Program-made: the position numbers and the translations under genes | The notes under the pieces: model-generated | Database searches by the model: none | What the model saw: the letters and a program-made list of their open reading frames with translations, nothing else | Told to the model about the DNA's origin: nothing | Assembly (NCBI RefSeq): GCF_003574095.1 | Contig: NZ_QWLA01000001.1 | Coordinates: forward strand, 101,898-165,897 | Direction: 5' to 3' | Length of the DNA stretch: 64,000 nt | Source: Calidithermus roseus | GTDB lineage: Bacteria > Deinococcota > Deinococci > Deinococcales > Thermaceae | Shown here: piece after piece, positions 7,169-16,079 of the stretch | How positions within the stretch are numbered: the stretch's first letter is position 1 | How the letters are laid out: every line of letters starts with the position of its first letter

Positions 7169-9688
7169 CTAGCGGTGAGCGTACTCGGGGTGGGGGACTT
7201 CGCCCGCCCAGCGCACGAACTCAATCTCGCTCTGGTTGGGATGTACCGCCACTGCCCGCACGCCGTAGACGTAGGAGCCGGGGCGGGTGGGAGAGTAGGT
7301 GCCGCTGTAGATCAGCGCCTCGCGCTCACGGCCCTGGGGTCGGAGGGGCACGACCTCGAGCTCCCCCGTACCCCGGCGCACCACCAGCTCGACGCGCAGG
7401 GTGTCCTCGGGCAGCCCTTCGGCGGCGAGGTAAGCCTTGATCGACATGCCCTCGCCGTTGGCCATGGTGTCGCCGGGGTTGTCCACCCACAGCCGCACGT
7501 TGCCCCACACCCGCTCGACCTGGCTCTTCCAGGCCGCCAGCTCCTTGAGCTTCTGGGCACCGTTGGCCTCGAGGGCCCTGGCTCGCTCGGCGAGGGGGGT
7601 GTAGAACTTCAGGTCGTACTCGTGCACCATGCGGGCGGCTGAGTAGGTGGGGCCGCAGCTTTTGATGCTCTCGCGCACCATGGTCAGCCAGCCGGTAGGG
7701 GTGCCCTCGGCGCCCCGTGCGTAAAACAGCGGCAGGATCTCGAACTCGAGGGTGTCGTAGAGGCTTTGCGCGTCGGCGATGTCCTGGGCCTCATCACTGG
7801 CATAAGCCCGGTCGTCACCGATGGCCCAGCCGTTGCGGGTGTTGAAGCCCTCGGCCCACCAGCCGTCGAGGATGGAGAAGTTGAGTGCGCCGTTGAGCGC
7901 GGCCTTCATGCCCGAGGTGCCCGAGGCCTCCATGGGGCGGCGGGGGGTGTTGAGCCACACGTCCACACCCTGCACCAGGGTGCGGGCCATGCCCATGTCG
8001 TAATTCTCCAGCAGGATCATGCGGTCCTCGAGGCCCAGCTCCTTGATCTTGGCCACGAGTTCCTTGATGAAGGCCTTGCCGGGGTCGTCCTTGGGGTGAG
8101 CCTTGCCAGCGAAGACGAACTGGAGGGGGTAGGGGCCGTTCATGATCTTGAGCAGGCGCTCGGGGTCCTTGAACAGCAGCACCGCCCGCTTGTAGGTGGC
8201 GAAGCGGCGAGCAAAGCCGATGGTGAGGGCGTTGGGGTCGAGCACCTTCTCGGTGGCCCGCAGCCGGGCCGGAATCTCGCCGTTGCGGCGGCGGGTTTCG
8301 TAGAGCCGCTGGCGCACGTCGCTTACCAGGCGGGCCCGCAGCTTGTTGCGGATGCGCCACAATTCGGCCTCACCCAGCAGTTCGGCCTTCCACAAGCTCG
8401 CCTCCCAGGGCCGTTCGCGCCACTCTTTGGGGAAGACCCGGTCGTAGAGCTCGGCCAGTTCGGGGTGGAGGAAGGTCCAGGTGTGGACCCCGTTGGTGAT
8501 GTGGGAGATGGGCACCTCCTCGACCTCTAGCCCCTTCCAGATATCGTGGAACATCTCGCGCGAGACCGCGCCGTGCAGCTTGGAAACCCCACCGGCGGCC
8601 CTCGAGGTCGCCAGCGCCAGGTGCGACATCGAAAACACCGGGCCGTATTCCTTCTGCTCCAGGCCCAGCGCCAGGAACTGCTCGCGGCTGATGGAAAGGC
8701 GGCTCCACCAGCCGTCGAGGTAACGGTCGATGAGCTCGAGGGGGAAGGTGTCGTGCCCCGCAGGTACGGGGGTGTGGGTGGTGAAGAGGGAAGAGGCGGC
8801 GACGAGCTCGAACGCCTCGCGGAAGGGCATCCCGGCTGCGATGCGCTCGCGTATGCGCTCGAGGCCCTGGAAGGCGGCGTGCCCCTCGTTCATGTGGAAC
8901 ACCGTGGGGGCCAGGCCCAGCGCCCGCAGCACCCGCACCCCGCCGATGCCAAGGATCAGCTCCTGCTGGATGCGGGCTTCCTGGCCGGGATCGTAGAGGC
9001 GGGCGGTGATCCGGCGGTCCTCGGGGGAGTTTTCAGGGATGTTGGTGCTCATGAGGTAGACCGGAACCGTGCCCACCTGGGCCTTGTAGGCCGTGACCTG
9101 CACGGTGCGACCGGGGAACTCCACCCCCACCCGCAGGGGCCTGCCTTCACCGTCATGTACGGGAACCAGCGGAAGCTCGGTGGCGCTGTACTCGTCGTAG
9201 GCTTCGGTCTGCTGTCCCTCGGCGGTGAGCACCTGGCGGAAGTAGCCCTGATGATAGAAGATGCCCACCCCCACCAGGCTCAACCCCAGGTCGCTGGCCG
9301 ACTTGATGTGGTCGCCGGCCAGGATGCCCAGACCACCCGAGTAGATCGACAGCGACTCGTGAAAGCCGTACTCCATGGAGAAATAGGCCACCTGGTGCTG
9401 GTTTTCGGGGCGGCTGGAGAGGTATTTCTGGAAGGCCGAGACCACCGCCTCCACCTCACCCCTGAACGAGGCATCCTGGGCGAGGCTCTCCAGGCGCTCG
9501 GGCTGGACCTCGAGCAGCACCTTGACCGGGTTACCGCGGAAGCGCTTCCAAAGCAAAGGATCGAGGCGCTCGAATACCTGCTGTGCCGACGGGTTCCAGC
9601 TCCACCAGAAGTTGTAAGCCACCTCGCGCAGCCCCTTGATGGGCTCGGGCAGGGTTGGCATAGCAGTGATGCGACCCAGTACGTTCAT
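7169..9688 (-). CDS. glgP: Alpha-glucan (maltodextrin/glycogen) phosphorylase, DUF3417 type
   Basis: Cuts terminal alpha-1,4 glucosyl units with phosphate to release glucose-1-phosphate. The protein is of the bacterial/archaeal short type with an N-terminal DUF3417 segment (LREVAYNFWWSWNPSAQQVF), followed by the GT35 catalytic body. Seen are VAYFSMEYGFHESLSIYSGGLGILAGDH (split over about residues 98-125), HMNEGHAAF, the TTHTPVPAGHDTF loop, and GTSGMKAALNG near residue 600, which carries the lysine that binds pyridoxal phosphate. The start is placed at ATG 9688 (MNVLGRITAMP, 839 residues); an ATG at 9661 is possible. No other glycogen gene is adjacent. Confidence 0.93.
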   Translation of the reverse strand: MNVLGRITAMPTLPEPIKGLREVAYNFWWSWNPSAQQVFERLDPLLWKRFRGNPVKVLLEVQPERLESLAQDASFRGEVEAVVSAFQKYLSSRPENQHQVAYFSMEYGFHESLSIYSGGLGILAGDHIKSASDLGLSLVGVGIFYHQGYFRQVLTAEGQQTEAYDEYSATELPLVPVHDGEGRPLRVGVEFPGRTVQVTAYKAQVGTVPVYLMSTNIPENSPEDRRITARLYDPGQEARIQQELILGIGGVRVLRALGLAPTVFHMNEGHAAFQGLERIRERIAAGMPFREAFELVAASSLFTTHTPVPAGHDTFPLELIDRYLDGWWSRLSISREQFLALGLEQKEYGPVFSMSHLALATSRAAGGVSKLHGAVSREMFHDIWKGLEVEEVPISHITNGVHTWTFLHPELAELYDRVFPKEWRERPWEASLWKAELLGEAELWRIRNKLRARLVSDVRQRLYETRRRNGEIPARLRATEKVLDPNALTIGFARRFATYKRAVLLFKDPERLLKIMNGPYPLQFVFAGKAHPKDDPGKAFIKELVAKIKELGLEDRMILLENYDMGMARTLVQGVDVWLNTPRRPMEASGTSGMKAALNGALNFSILDGWWAEGFNTRNGWAIGDDRAYASDEAQDIADAQSLYDTLEFEILPLFYARGAEGTPTGWLTMVRESIKSCGPTYSAARMVHEYDLKFYTPLAERARALEANGAQKLKELAAWKSQVERVWGNVRLWVDNPGDTMANGEGMSIKAYLAAEGLPEDTLRVELVVRRGTGELEVVPLRPQGREREALIYSGTYSPTRPGSYVYGVRAVAVHPNQSEIEFVRWAGEVPHPEYAHR

Positions 9689-9697
9689 GACTGTGGG

Positions 9698-9706
9698 ATT
9701 GTACCA
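9698..9706 (-). promoter_or_regulatory. Extended -10 close to the glgP start
   Basis: TGGTACAAT on the minus strand is an extended -10 (TACAAT) ending 9 bp before ATG 9688, which would give a leaderless or nearly leaderless message. No good -35 is visible. Confidence 0.4.
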
Positions 9707-9775
9707 CCTCCGCTCGTGATCGATGCCGTTAAACGTCGAAAAACGGGGATATTGCTGTTGGGGACGCATAATTGG

Positions 9776-9845
9776 CCATCGTATGCCGAACGCCAGGGGT
9801 CCTACAGTTCTACGTCAAATGCAAAACGCTGGATGCCTGAGCCCT
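9776..9845. repeat. Degenerate heptad array, weak
   Basis: Words such as GCCGAACGCC and GCAAAACGCTGG with loose 7-bp spacing resemble the other arrays in this window. The phase is less regular than at 3.7, 13.3 or 45.0 kb. Confidence 0.4.
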
Positions 9846-9951
9846 TTTAACGAGGGGGCAAGGAGGGACAGCCACGACGCGCCCGACTGGCGACTTCGGA
9901 AAAAGTCTAGGAACGCTACGCCGGGGGCGGCGGGCCTTAAACTTTGGGAAG

Positions 9952-10644
9952 ATGCGAACCCTCGAGCAGCTCGTAGCCCAGGCTCACCGCACCCAGGACG
10001 CGCGGACCCGGCGTTACCTCGAGCATGCAGGCTTGCGGGTGAGCTGCCGGGCGGGCTGCGCCTTCTGTTGCCACGCCCTGGTGACGGTGGGCCTGGCCGA
10101 GGCCCAGTACCTGCGCAAGCGGCTCGAGCCCGGCGGGCTCGAGCGCCTCGAGACCGAGGGGGTGGCCCGGCTGCGACGCATCCGGCGGGAAAAGCACAGC
10201 GCGGATTTTCCGGGGCGTTACTTCGCCGAGGCCAACCCCTGCCTGCTGCTGACCCCTGAGGCCACTTGCTCGGCCTACTCCGCCCGCCCACTGGCCTGTC
10301 GGGGTGTCCTGACCGACCTTGAAGCTCACTACTGCGCTCCGGGCGCCGTTCCGGAGCTGAAGGGAGAGGAACTGGCCCACTACCGGCGACAGCTCGGGGC
10401 CCACCACGGACCCGAGCACTACCTCAAGCGGCCCTGGCAAAGCTCAGAGCGCCTGGCTCACAGCCTTTGGGAGCAGGAGCAAGCCTTGCGGGGCTTCACG
10501 GTAGTGGGGGAGTTGGCTTCGATGCTCTACCTCCTTGGGCAAGAAGGGTTCCAAGCTGCCCTCGCCCAGGGAAAAAGGGCCGTCCGGGATTACCTCAAAG
10601 GCCTGGGCGTGCTGGGCGGGAAGTGGGGGTTTTGGGTAGACTGA
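9952..10644 (+). CDS. YkgJ-like cysteine-cluster protein
   Basis: This 230-residue protein has the YkgJ/CxxCxxCC metal-binding signature: C32-R-A-G-C36-A-F-C39-C40, with a second group near residues 96-115 (PCLLL...TCSAYSARPLACR). The family is predicted to chelate zinc or an Fe-S cluster; function is unproven. The start ATG is preceded by GGGAAG close to the codon. The gene overlaps the next one (YdcF-like), whose start lies inside its last codons, so the two probably form a unit. Confidence 0.8.
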   Translation: MRTLEQLVAQAHRTQDARTRRYLEHAGLRVSCRAGCAFCCHALVTVGLAEAQYLRKRLEPGGLERLETEGVARLRRIRREKHSADFPGRYFAEANPCLLLTPEATCSAYSARPLACRGVLTDLEAHYCAPGAVPELKGEELAHYRRQLGAHHGPEHYLKRPWQSSERLAHSLWEQEQALRGFTVVGELASMLYLLGQEGFQAALAQGKRAVRDYLKGLGVLGGKWGFWVD

Positions 10645-11201
10645 AGTTCGTGCGCTGGCTGGCCTTGTTGCTCGGGCTGCTCCTGCTTTTGACCCCTGGA
10701 ATCTGGGTCAGGGGTGCGGGGGGAGGCGCGCCGCACTACATCGTGGTGCTGGGGGCTGCGCAGTACAACGGCAAGCCTTCTCCCATCTTCAGGAATCGGC
10801 TCGAGGCCGCCCTGGAGCTGTTCCGGCAGGGGATCGCCCCAGCCGTCATCGTGACGGGAGGCAAGCGACCCGGAGACCGTTATAGCGAAGGGGGCGTGGG
10901 GTGCGACTACCTGCAGGCGCGGGGTGTGCCGCGCGAGGCCCTCACCTGCGAGGAGCAAAGCCGCAGCACCTGGCAGAACCTCAAGAACATCCTGCCCGTG
11001 GTCAGGGATCAGGCCATCCTCATCGTGACCGACGACCCCCACCTGCCCCGCGCGATGCTGCTGGCCGAAAGGCTGGGCCTCAAAGCCAGGGGATACCCCG
11101 TCAAGGGTAGCTTCTCACCGGCTTATTACCAGCGCGAAATCCTGCTCACGCTGTTGGCACGGCTAGGGTTCACGGACGCTTATAGCGATCCAGCGAGGTA
11201 A
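10623..11201 (+). CDS. YdcF/SanA-like DUF218 membrane protein
   Basis: The protein has one N-terminal transmembrane segment (WLALLLGLLLLLTPGIWV) and a DUF218 domain: YIVVLGAAQYNG, RNRLEAALELFRQG, VIVTGGKRPG, SRSTWQNLKNI and ILIVTDDPHLPRAM. Family members such as SanA and ElyC act in envelope maintenance. Several starts are possible: GTG 10623 (used here), TTG 10632 and GTG 10650; all give the same membrane segment. It overlaps the YkgJ-like gene at its 5' end. Its 3' end overlaps the convergent divIVA gene by 32 bp, which is unusual. Confidence 0.8.
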   Translation: MGVLGRLKFVRWLALLLGLLLLLTPGIWVRGAGGGAPHYIVVLGAAQYNGKPSPIFRNRLEAALELFRQGIAPAVIVTGGKRPGDRYSEGGVGCDYLQARGVPREALTCEEQSRSTWQNLKNILPVVRDQAILIVTDDPHLPRAMLLAERLGLKARGYPVKGSFSPAYYQREILLTLLARLGFTDAYSDPAR

Positions 11202-11619
11202 GGTAGCCCTCGAGCAAAGCGCGGAACTGGTTGATGAAGAGGTCGCGTTCCTGCCGCAGGGATTCGATATCCCCGCGGATGCGTTTCATCTCGGCGACAA
11301 TCTCCTGCATGGTCTGTTCGCGGGCTGCTTCGGCTTCGCGCTTGATCAGCTCAGCTTCGCGCTCGGCCTGCTGCTTGATGTCGCGGGCGATGCGCTCGGC
11401 GGCCACCACCGCCCGCTTGAGGTCGGCCTCGCCTTCGCGGGCCTGGCTCAGCTCGCTCTCGAGGACGCGAATGCGCTCCCGCAAGCTCTCGTTTTCCTCG
11501 GTGAGGGCGGTGAGGCGGTCGGCTACTTGGGCCAGGTACTCACGCACCTCAGCTACGGCATAGCCCCGCAGCCCTTGCTTGAACTCCTGATAGCGAACGT
11601 CGAGGGGCGTCAGGTCCAT
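11170..11619 (-). CDS. divIVA: DivIVA-domain coiled-coil protein
   Basis: At 149 residues, the N-terminus LTPLDVRYQEFKQGLRGYAVAEVREYLAQV is the DivIVA membrane-binding motif. It is followed by a long coiled coil (about 40-130) rich in E, R and A. DivIVA proteins gather at curved membrane, at poles and septa, and recruit division or wall-growth factors. The start is set at ATG 11619, which matches the family N-terminus; the frame is open 78 bp further. It follows pnp and yggS on the same strand. The yggS-divIVA pairing is common in division gene clusters. Confidence 0.88.
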   Translation of the reverse strand: MDLTPLDVRYQEFKQGLRGYAVAEVREYLAQVADRLTALTEENESLRERIRVLESELSQAREGEADLKRAVVAAERIARDIKQQAEREAELIKREAEAAREQTMQEIVAEMKRIRGDIESLRQERDLFINQFRALLEGYLTSLDRYKRP

Positions 11620-11679
11620 AGCGGTCTCTGATTCCAAGGCTAATGGTGCGACCATCGGTTTGGCAATGGATGAGACTGA

Positions 11680-11758
11680 ATGCCCAACGCAGGACACAAA
11701 ACGCAGTGGGGTCGTGGCTTTGGGCGTTCTGCTTTTCGCAAGCGGCTATCCTTCAATC
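11680..11758. repeat. Degenerate heptad array between yggS and divIVA
   Basis: Units such as CAACGCA, GGACACA, AAACGCA, TTGGGCG and TTCTGCT sit at 7-bp spacing. The array reaches the yggS stop codon at 11753. Confidence 0.5.
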
Positions 11759-12397
11759 CGGCTCGAAGATGGCCGTGCCCACCCGTACCAGCGTCGCCCC
11801 CTCCTGCACGGCGACCTCGAGGTCGCCCGACATGCCCATGCTGCGCTCGGGGAGGCCGTAGCGGTCGGCCAGGCGGGAGAGTTGGGCGAAGACGGGGCGC
11901 ACGGTCTGGGGTTCTTCGGTGTAGGGGGCCACGGTCATCAGCCCGCGCAGCTCGAGGCCCTCCAGGGCGCGAAGCTGAGCGATGGCCTCGGGGAGTTCTT
12001 CCTCGAGGAAGCCGTGCTTCTGCGGCTCGCGCCCCAGGTTGACCTCGGCCAGGATGGGCAGCACCCTTCCCTTCTCGCGGGCCTTCTGGTCGAGGGTCTG
12101 GGCTAGCCGCAGCGAATCGACCGAATGGATGAGAGCGAAGTCGAGCACGAACTTGGCCTTGTTGCGCTGTAGGGGTCCGATGAAGTGCCACTCCACCCCC
12201 TCGAGTTCGGCCATCTTGGGCAAAGCCTCCTGCACCCGCGACTCGCCCAGGGGGTAATTGCCGTAGACCAGCACCTGCTGGCGGATCTCCTGAGGGGAAT
12301 GGCCTTTGGTCACCGCGACCAGCCTGACCGAGGCCGGGTCGCGCCCCGCCCGGCGGGCGGCTTGCTCGATGCGCTGCAATACCTTCGCCAGGCCCAT
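11753..12397 (-). CDS. YggS/PLPBP family pyridoxal-phosphate homeostasis protein
   Basis: This 214-residue TIM-barrel protein binds PLP through Lys31 (VRLVAVTK). Supporting motifs are LGESRVQEAL (usually GENRVQE; here Asn is Ser), EWHFIGPLQRNK, HSVDSLRLA, LAEVNLG, LRGLMTVAP, SMGMSGDLEVAVQEGATLVRVGTAIF. The family has no known catalytic activity and buffers PLP and amino-acid pools. It starts 3 bp after the pnp stop, so they are probably co-transcribed. Confidence 0.92.
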   Translation of the reverse strand: MGLAKVLQRIEQAARRAGRDPASVRLVAVTKGHSPQEIRQQVLVYGNYPLGESRVQEALPKMAELEGVEWHFIGPLQRNKAKFVLDFALIHSVDSLRLAQTLDQKAREKGRVLPILAEVNLGREPQKHGFLEEELPEAIAQLRALEGLELRGLMTVAPYTEEPQTVRPVFAQLSRLADRYGLPERSMGMSGDLEVAVQEGATLVRVGTAIFEPD

Positions 12398-12400
12398 TGC

Positions 12401-13219
12401 TCACATCGCGGCCAGGATGCCGCGCACGAACTTGCGGAAGGTGGCCCCGCTGCGGGCGGCGACCTCGAGCACCTCCTGTTCGGTGGCGTGGTGGTCGCGG
12501 TCGGGGATGGCCATGTCGGTGATGGTGGAAAGCCCCAGCACCCGCGCGCCCAGGTGGCGCAGGGCGATCACCTCGGGCACGGTGCTCATGCCGATGGCGT
12601 CGGCCCCGATCTGGCGCAGCAGGCGCAACTCGGCGCGGCTGGCAAACTGCGGTCCCGGCCACCAGGCGTACACCCCCTCGCGCAGGGTGATGTCCTGGGC
12701 GCGGGCGACTGCACGGGCTTTGGCGATGAGATCAGGGTCGTAGGCGTCGAAGGTCACCGGGAAGCGTGGCCCTAGGCGCTCGTCGTTGGGACCGCGCAGG
12801 GGGGAGAGCCCCGCGTAGTTGATGTAGTCGAGGTGGAGCATCAGGTCGCCCGCGTTCCAGTTGGGGTTGAGCCCCCCTGCCGCCGAGGTGACGAAGAAGG
12901 TGCGGGCTCCCAGGAAGAACCCGACCCGCTGGGGGAACACCACTGCGTCGGTCTCGTAGCCTTCGTAGTAGTGCACCCGACCCTTGTAGGCGAGCACCCG
13001 CTTGCCCTCGAGGTGCCCCAGGATCAGCTTGCCCTCGTGACCTGGGGCGGTGGAGTGGGGAAAGTGGGGTAGCTCGGCATAGGGCAGCACCGCTACCGGC
13101 TCGATTTCGTCGGCCAGGGGGCCCAGCCCTGAGCCCAGGATGATGCCAATCTCGGGGGTGAAGTCGGTGGTGGAGCGGATGTGTTGCACCGTCTCCTGGA
13201 TCTGGTCGTAGCCTGCCAT
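12401..13219 (-). CDS. Purine nucleoside phosphorylase, trimeric family, with altered base-binding residues
   Basis: This 272-residue protein splits purine nucleosides with phosphate. Motifs: GSGLGPLADEI (phosphate loop), HSTAPGHEGKL, GRVHYYEGY, TSAAGGLN, GADAIGMSTVPEVIALRHLG. Two positions that read purine O6/N1 in guanosine/inosine enzymes differ: the usual GPSYETPAE segment is GPQFASRAE (Glu lost), and the usual S-x-I-T-N is STITDMA (Asn to Asp). An Asp here is the pattern of enzymes preferring 6-aminopurines, so adenosine or possibly methylthioadenosine may be the substrate (inference). The start is ATG 13219 (MAGYDQIQETV). Confidence 0.9.
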   Translation of the reverse strand: MAGYDQIQETVQHIRSTTDFTPEIGIILGSGLGPLADEIEPVAVLPYAELPHFPHSTAPGHEGKLILGHLEGKRVLAYKGRVHYYEGYETDAVVFPQRVGFFLGARTFFVTSAAGGLNPNWNAGDLMLHLDYINYAGLSPLRGPNDERLGPRFPVTFDAYDPDLIAKARAVARAQDITLREGVYAWWPGPQFASRAELRLLRQIGADAIGMSTVPEVIALRHLGARVLGLSTITDMAIPDRDHHATEQEVLEVAARSGATFRKFVRGILAAM

Positions 13220-13269
13220 GAGGCCAAGATTACCATGCTGAAGGCAGGAAGCGGGGGCTCGTAGTGAAC

Positions 13270-13385
13270 CGCCGTCGAGGATCAAGGGCCGAGGGCCAAG
13301 GGTATAGGCGTCTTGCGTTTTGCGTTTGGCTTTTGGCGTACGACGTAGGACGTACGACCCGCGTCCCGCGTTCGACATCCCCTCA
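13270..13385. repeat. Long heptad array between pnp and bamA
   Basis: A continuous run in 7-bp phase: AGGGCCG, AGGGCCA, AGGGTAT, AGGCGTC, TTGCGTT, TTGCGTT, TGGCTTT, TGGCGTA, CGACGTA, GGACGTA, CGACCCG, CGTCCCG, CGTTCGA. Bases 13336-13363 occur again as an exact inverted copy at 46379-46406. Confidence 0.85.
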
Positions 13386-13449
13386 TCGGCCACCGGCAGT
13401 TCAATTCCCCTCTCACAAGGGGCTAAGATGGTGCGGGTATCTTTGCGCC

Positions 13450-15924
13450 ATGAAGCAACTGGGGCTTTTTTTTCTTTTGCTGCTGAGCCTGGCCTGGGCT
13501 GCTCCCATCGAGGAAGTAGAAGTCCGCGGTGGGGACACGGTTTTGCAAGCCCTGGCCCGCATTGCCCTGCCCTTCGGGGTGGGGGACGAGCCGGGCGACC
13601 TCGAGGCTGCCCGCAAGGCCGTGCTGGACACTGGGTATTTCAAAGACGCCAGGGTGCGACTCGAAGGCAACAAGCTGATCGTGGAAGTCGTGCCCAACCC
13701 GCCCGTCGAGAGCGTAGCGGTGGAAAGCAAGGTATTCCCCCAGGCTACTTTGGTGCGTTTCCTCGAGACCCAGTTCGCCATCGGCCCAGAAGTCACTTAC
13801 AACCCCAAGAAAGCCCGTGAGGCTGCCGACGGGCTGGCCCAGGCCTACCGCCAGCAGGGCTTCCCCTTCTTCCCGGTCGTGGGCGTCAAGGCTGAGGAGG
13901 GCAGCAAGGGCATCAAGCTCAGCTTCGGCGTCGAGGAGAATCCCGAGCTGAAGAAGGTCGAGCTTGGCGAAGTGAGCTACGTCTCGCGGGAGCGCCTGCA
14001 GGCCATCTTCAACAGCGTGCCCCAGGATGGCCGCTTCGACTTCCAGCGCTACATGGACGCCGTCAACCAGGCCAACCAGCTCTACAACGCCGCCGGCTAC
14101 CGGGGCAGCGGGGTAGACAATGAGCAAACCCAGTTGCAAGAAGGCACGCTCAAGGTGGCCCTGCGCGAGCTGAAGATAGCCGAAATCCGCGCCGGCGACC
14201 TCGATGTCAGCAGTCTGGGCCTCAAGGCGGGCGATCCTTTCAACTACGACAAGCTTCTCGACGGGGTCAATGCCCTTTCGCGCCAGCTCGAGCGCAGCAT
14301 CGAACCCCAGCTCGAGCTCACTCCCACTGGCGTGCGCATCACCCTGCGGCAGGGAGCCGAGCGCTACGGGCCCATCAAAGAGGTGCGCGTCGAGGGCAAC
14401 ACGGCCTTCCCCACCCAGAAGCTGCTCGAGCGCATCCGCCTCAAGCCCGGCGACATCTACAACCCGGCGCTGGCCCAGGAGGACTTTGGCCGTATCCTGG
14501 CGCTCTACCGCGAGGCCGGTTACGAGCTGGTGGCCCAGCCGCAGATTCGCTTTCAGGATGGGGTCTACACCCAGATCATCCAGGAAATCCGCATCGAGGG
14601 CTACGAGATCAATGCGGGCGAGAACCCTCGCACCCAGCGCGAAACCATCCTGCGCTACCTGCCCCAGCCGGGCAGCCTCTACTCCGTTCCCGCCCTGCGC
14701 TCGGGCCTGACGAGCATCGTGCGCAGCGGCATCCTGGCCGAGCCGCCGCAGGTCAGCCTCAAGCAGGGCTCGGCTCCCGAAAAGGTCGTCGTCGTGCTCG
14801 GGCTCAAGGAAGCCCGCACGCTGCAATTCCTGCCCTCTTTAGGCTGGAGCAGCCTCGAGGGCTGGTCGGGGAGCCTGCGCCTGGCCGACACCAACCTGTG
14901 GGGCCTGCTGCACAACGGCAGCCTGGACCTCTCCTTCGGCCAGAACGACGCCGGGGATCCCCTGTCCTTCAGCCTCTCCTACCAGATTCCCTGGCTCTAC
15001 GCCGATTTCGCCGACTTCAAGGAGGTCAACACCTCGGTGGGTATCTCCATCTACACGGTACCCAGCCCCAACAACCCCCTGCTCGACGCCAATAACAGCA
15101 AGACCTACTGGGAATTCACCGAGCGAAAGACCGGCTTCCGCATTGGCATCAGCCGCCCCCTCTCCAAGGACTTGCAGAATCTACGGCTGGGTCTGGGGCT
15201 GCGCTATGAGTACGTGATCCCCAAGCTCGAGACCGGCAACGCCCCCCAGTCCTGCGACGACCCGAACGCTTCGAGTAGCAACTGCACCAACCTCAGCGAG
15301 GACGAGGCCCGTGCCCTGCTGGAAAAGCCCTATGGCACCTTCCGCCTCGAGGGCAGTGCCTCTTACAGCCAAATCAACAACCCGCGCTTCCCCACCCAGG
15401 GCTACAGCGCCGACCTCCAGAGCGCTTTCGGCATCTCCACGACCCAGGGTGAGTCGGCCAAGACCTTCGTCCCCTTCTCCATCACCGGCAAGACCTACTT
15501 CGCCCTCGACGACGTGGGCCGCCAGGTCCTGGCCCTGCGGCTTTCAACCGGCATCGTGCTGGGCAACCCGCCCGAGAGCCAGCGCTTCTACCTGGGCGGG
15601 GCGGTGGACGACGTCAGCACCCTGCGCGGCTATGACCCCCGCACCCTGGGCGGCATCTACCTGGTGTCGGGGGGCCTGGAGTACCGCTACGACTTCGGTC
15701 TGAGCCCAGGGGGCGGCACCAACATCTACGCCGTGGCCTTCACCGATTTCGGCAGCGCCTGGAACCCTGGTGATGCTTTTGGGCTGAAGCTGGGTTACGG
15801 CCTGGGCTTGGTGGTCGAGCTCGACGTGCTGGGTGCTTTGCTCCCTCCCTTCCGGGTCGAATACGGCTTCAGCCCCGACAACCCCGGTGGCAAGTTCTAC
15901 TTCCGCTTTGGCTCGTGGTTCTAG
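13450..15924 (+). CDS. bamA: BamA/Omp85 outer-membrane assembly protein
   Basis: This 824-residue protein has a signal peptide (MKQLGLFFLLLLSLAWA, cleavage before APIEEV), several POTRA repeats (for example the units ending ...VEVRGGDTVLQAL, VRVEGNTAFPTQKLLERIRLKPGDIYN and IRIEGYEI) and a C-terminal 16-strand barrel. RFYLGGAVDDVSTLRGYDPRTLGG is the conserved VRGY-type L6 loop motif. The last residues FYFRFGSWF match the aromatic C-terminal beta signal. BamA inserts outer-membrane barrels. Thermus has a known homologue (TtoA). The ATG fits the signal peptide. Confidence 0.95.
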   Translation: MKQLGLFFLLLLSLAWAAPIEEVEVRGGDTVLQALARIALPFGVGDEPGDLEAARKAVLDTGYFKDARVRLEGNKLIVEVVPNPPVESVAVESKVFPQATLVRFLETQFAIGPEVTYNPKKAREAADGLAQAYRQQGFPFFPVVGVKAEEGSKGIKLSFGVEENPELKKVELGEVSYVSRERLQAIFNSVPQDGRFDFQRYMDAVNQANQLYNAAGYRGSGVDNEQTQLQEGTLKVALRELKIAEIRAGDLDVSSLGLKAGDPFNYDKLLDGVNALSRQLERSIEPQLELTPTGVRITLRQGAERYGPIKEVRVEGNTAFPTQKLLERIRLKPGDIYNPALAQEDFGRILALYREAGYELVAQPQIRFQDGVYTQIIQEIRIEGYEINAGENPRTQRETILRYLPQPGSLYSVPALRSGLTSIVRSGILAEPPQVSLKQGSAPEKVVVVLGLKEARTLQFLPSLGWSSLEGWSGSLRLADTNLWGLLHNGSLDLSFGQNDAGDPLSFSLSYQIPWLYADFADFKEVNTSVGISIYTVPSPNNPLLDANNSKTYWEFTERKTGFRIGISRPLSKDLQNLRLGLGLRYEYVIPKLETGNAPQSCDDPNASSSNCTNLSEDEARALLEKPYGTFRLEGSASYSQINNPRFPTQGYSADLQSAFGISTTQGESAKTFVPFSITGKTYFALDDVGRQVLALRLSTGIVLGNPPESQRFYLGGAVDDVSTLRGYDPRTLGGIYLVSGGLEYRYDFGLSPGGGTNIYAVAFTDFGSAWNPGDAFGLKLGYGLGLVVELDVLGALLPPFRVEYGFSPDNPGGKFYFRFGSWF

Positions 15925-15933
15925 GCTGAAGGT

Positions 15934-15980
15934 AAAACGCCAAACGCTGGGCGCAACACACCATGAGTGTTTGGCGTTTT
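15934..15980 (+). terminator. Repeat-derived hairpin after bamA
   Basis: AAAACGCCAAAC (15934-15945) and GTTTGGCGTTTT (15969-15980) form a perfect 12-bp stem with a 23-base loop, ending in four T's, 9 bp after the bamA stop. Both arms are built from the same CGCCAAACG words as the heptad arrays, which suggests the repeat was taken over as a terminator. Confidence 0.55.
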
Positions 15981-16015
15981 GCGTTCGGTGTTCGGCGTAC
16001 CCCCGAGGTTAACAA
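15981..16015. repeat. Heptad array beyond the bamA hairpin
   Basis: CGTTCGG, TGTTCGG, CGTACCC units continue in 7-bp phase from the hairpin above and end before the next gene's leader. Confidence 0.55.
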
Positions 16016-16079
16016 GCCCTCATACATTCCTTAAGAAAGCCTCAACATAGAGTGAGACTTCTCTTAGGAAGTAGGTATC

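Noticed and set aside
8546..9850. 434-codon open frame antisense to the glucan phosphorylase
   Set aside because: Shadow of a high-GC gene, with no domain and no ribosome binding site.
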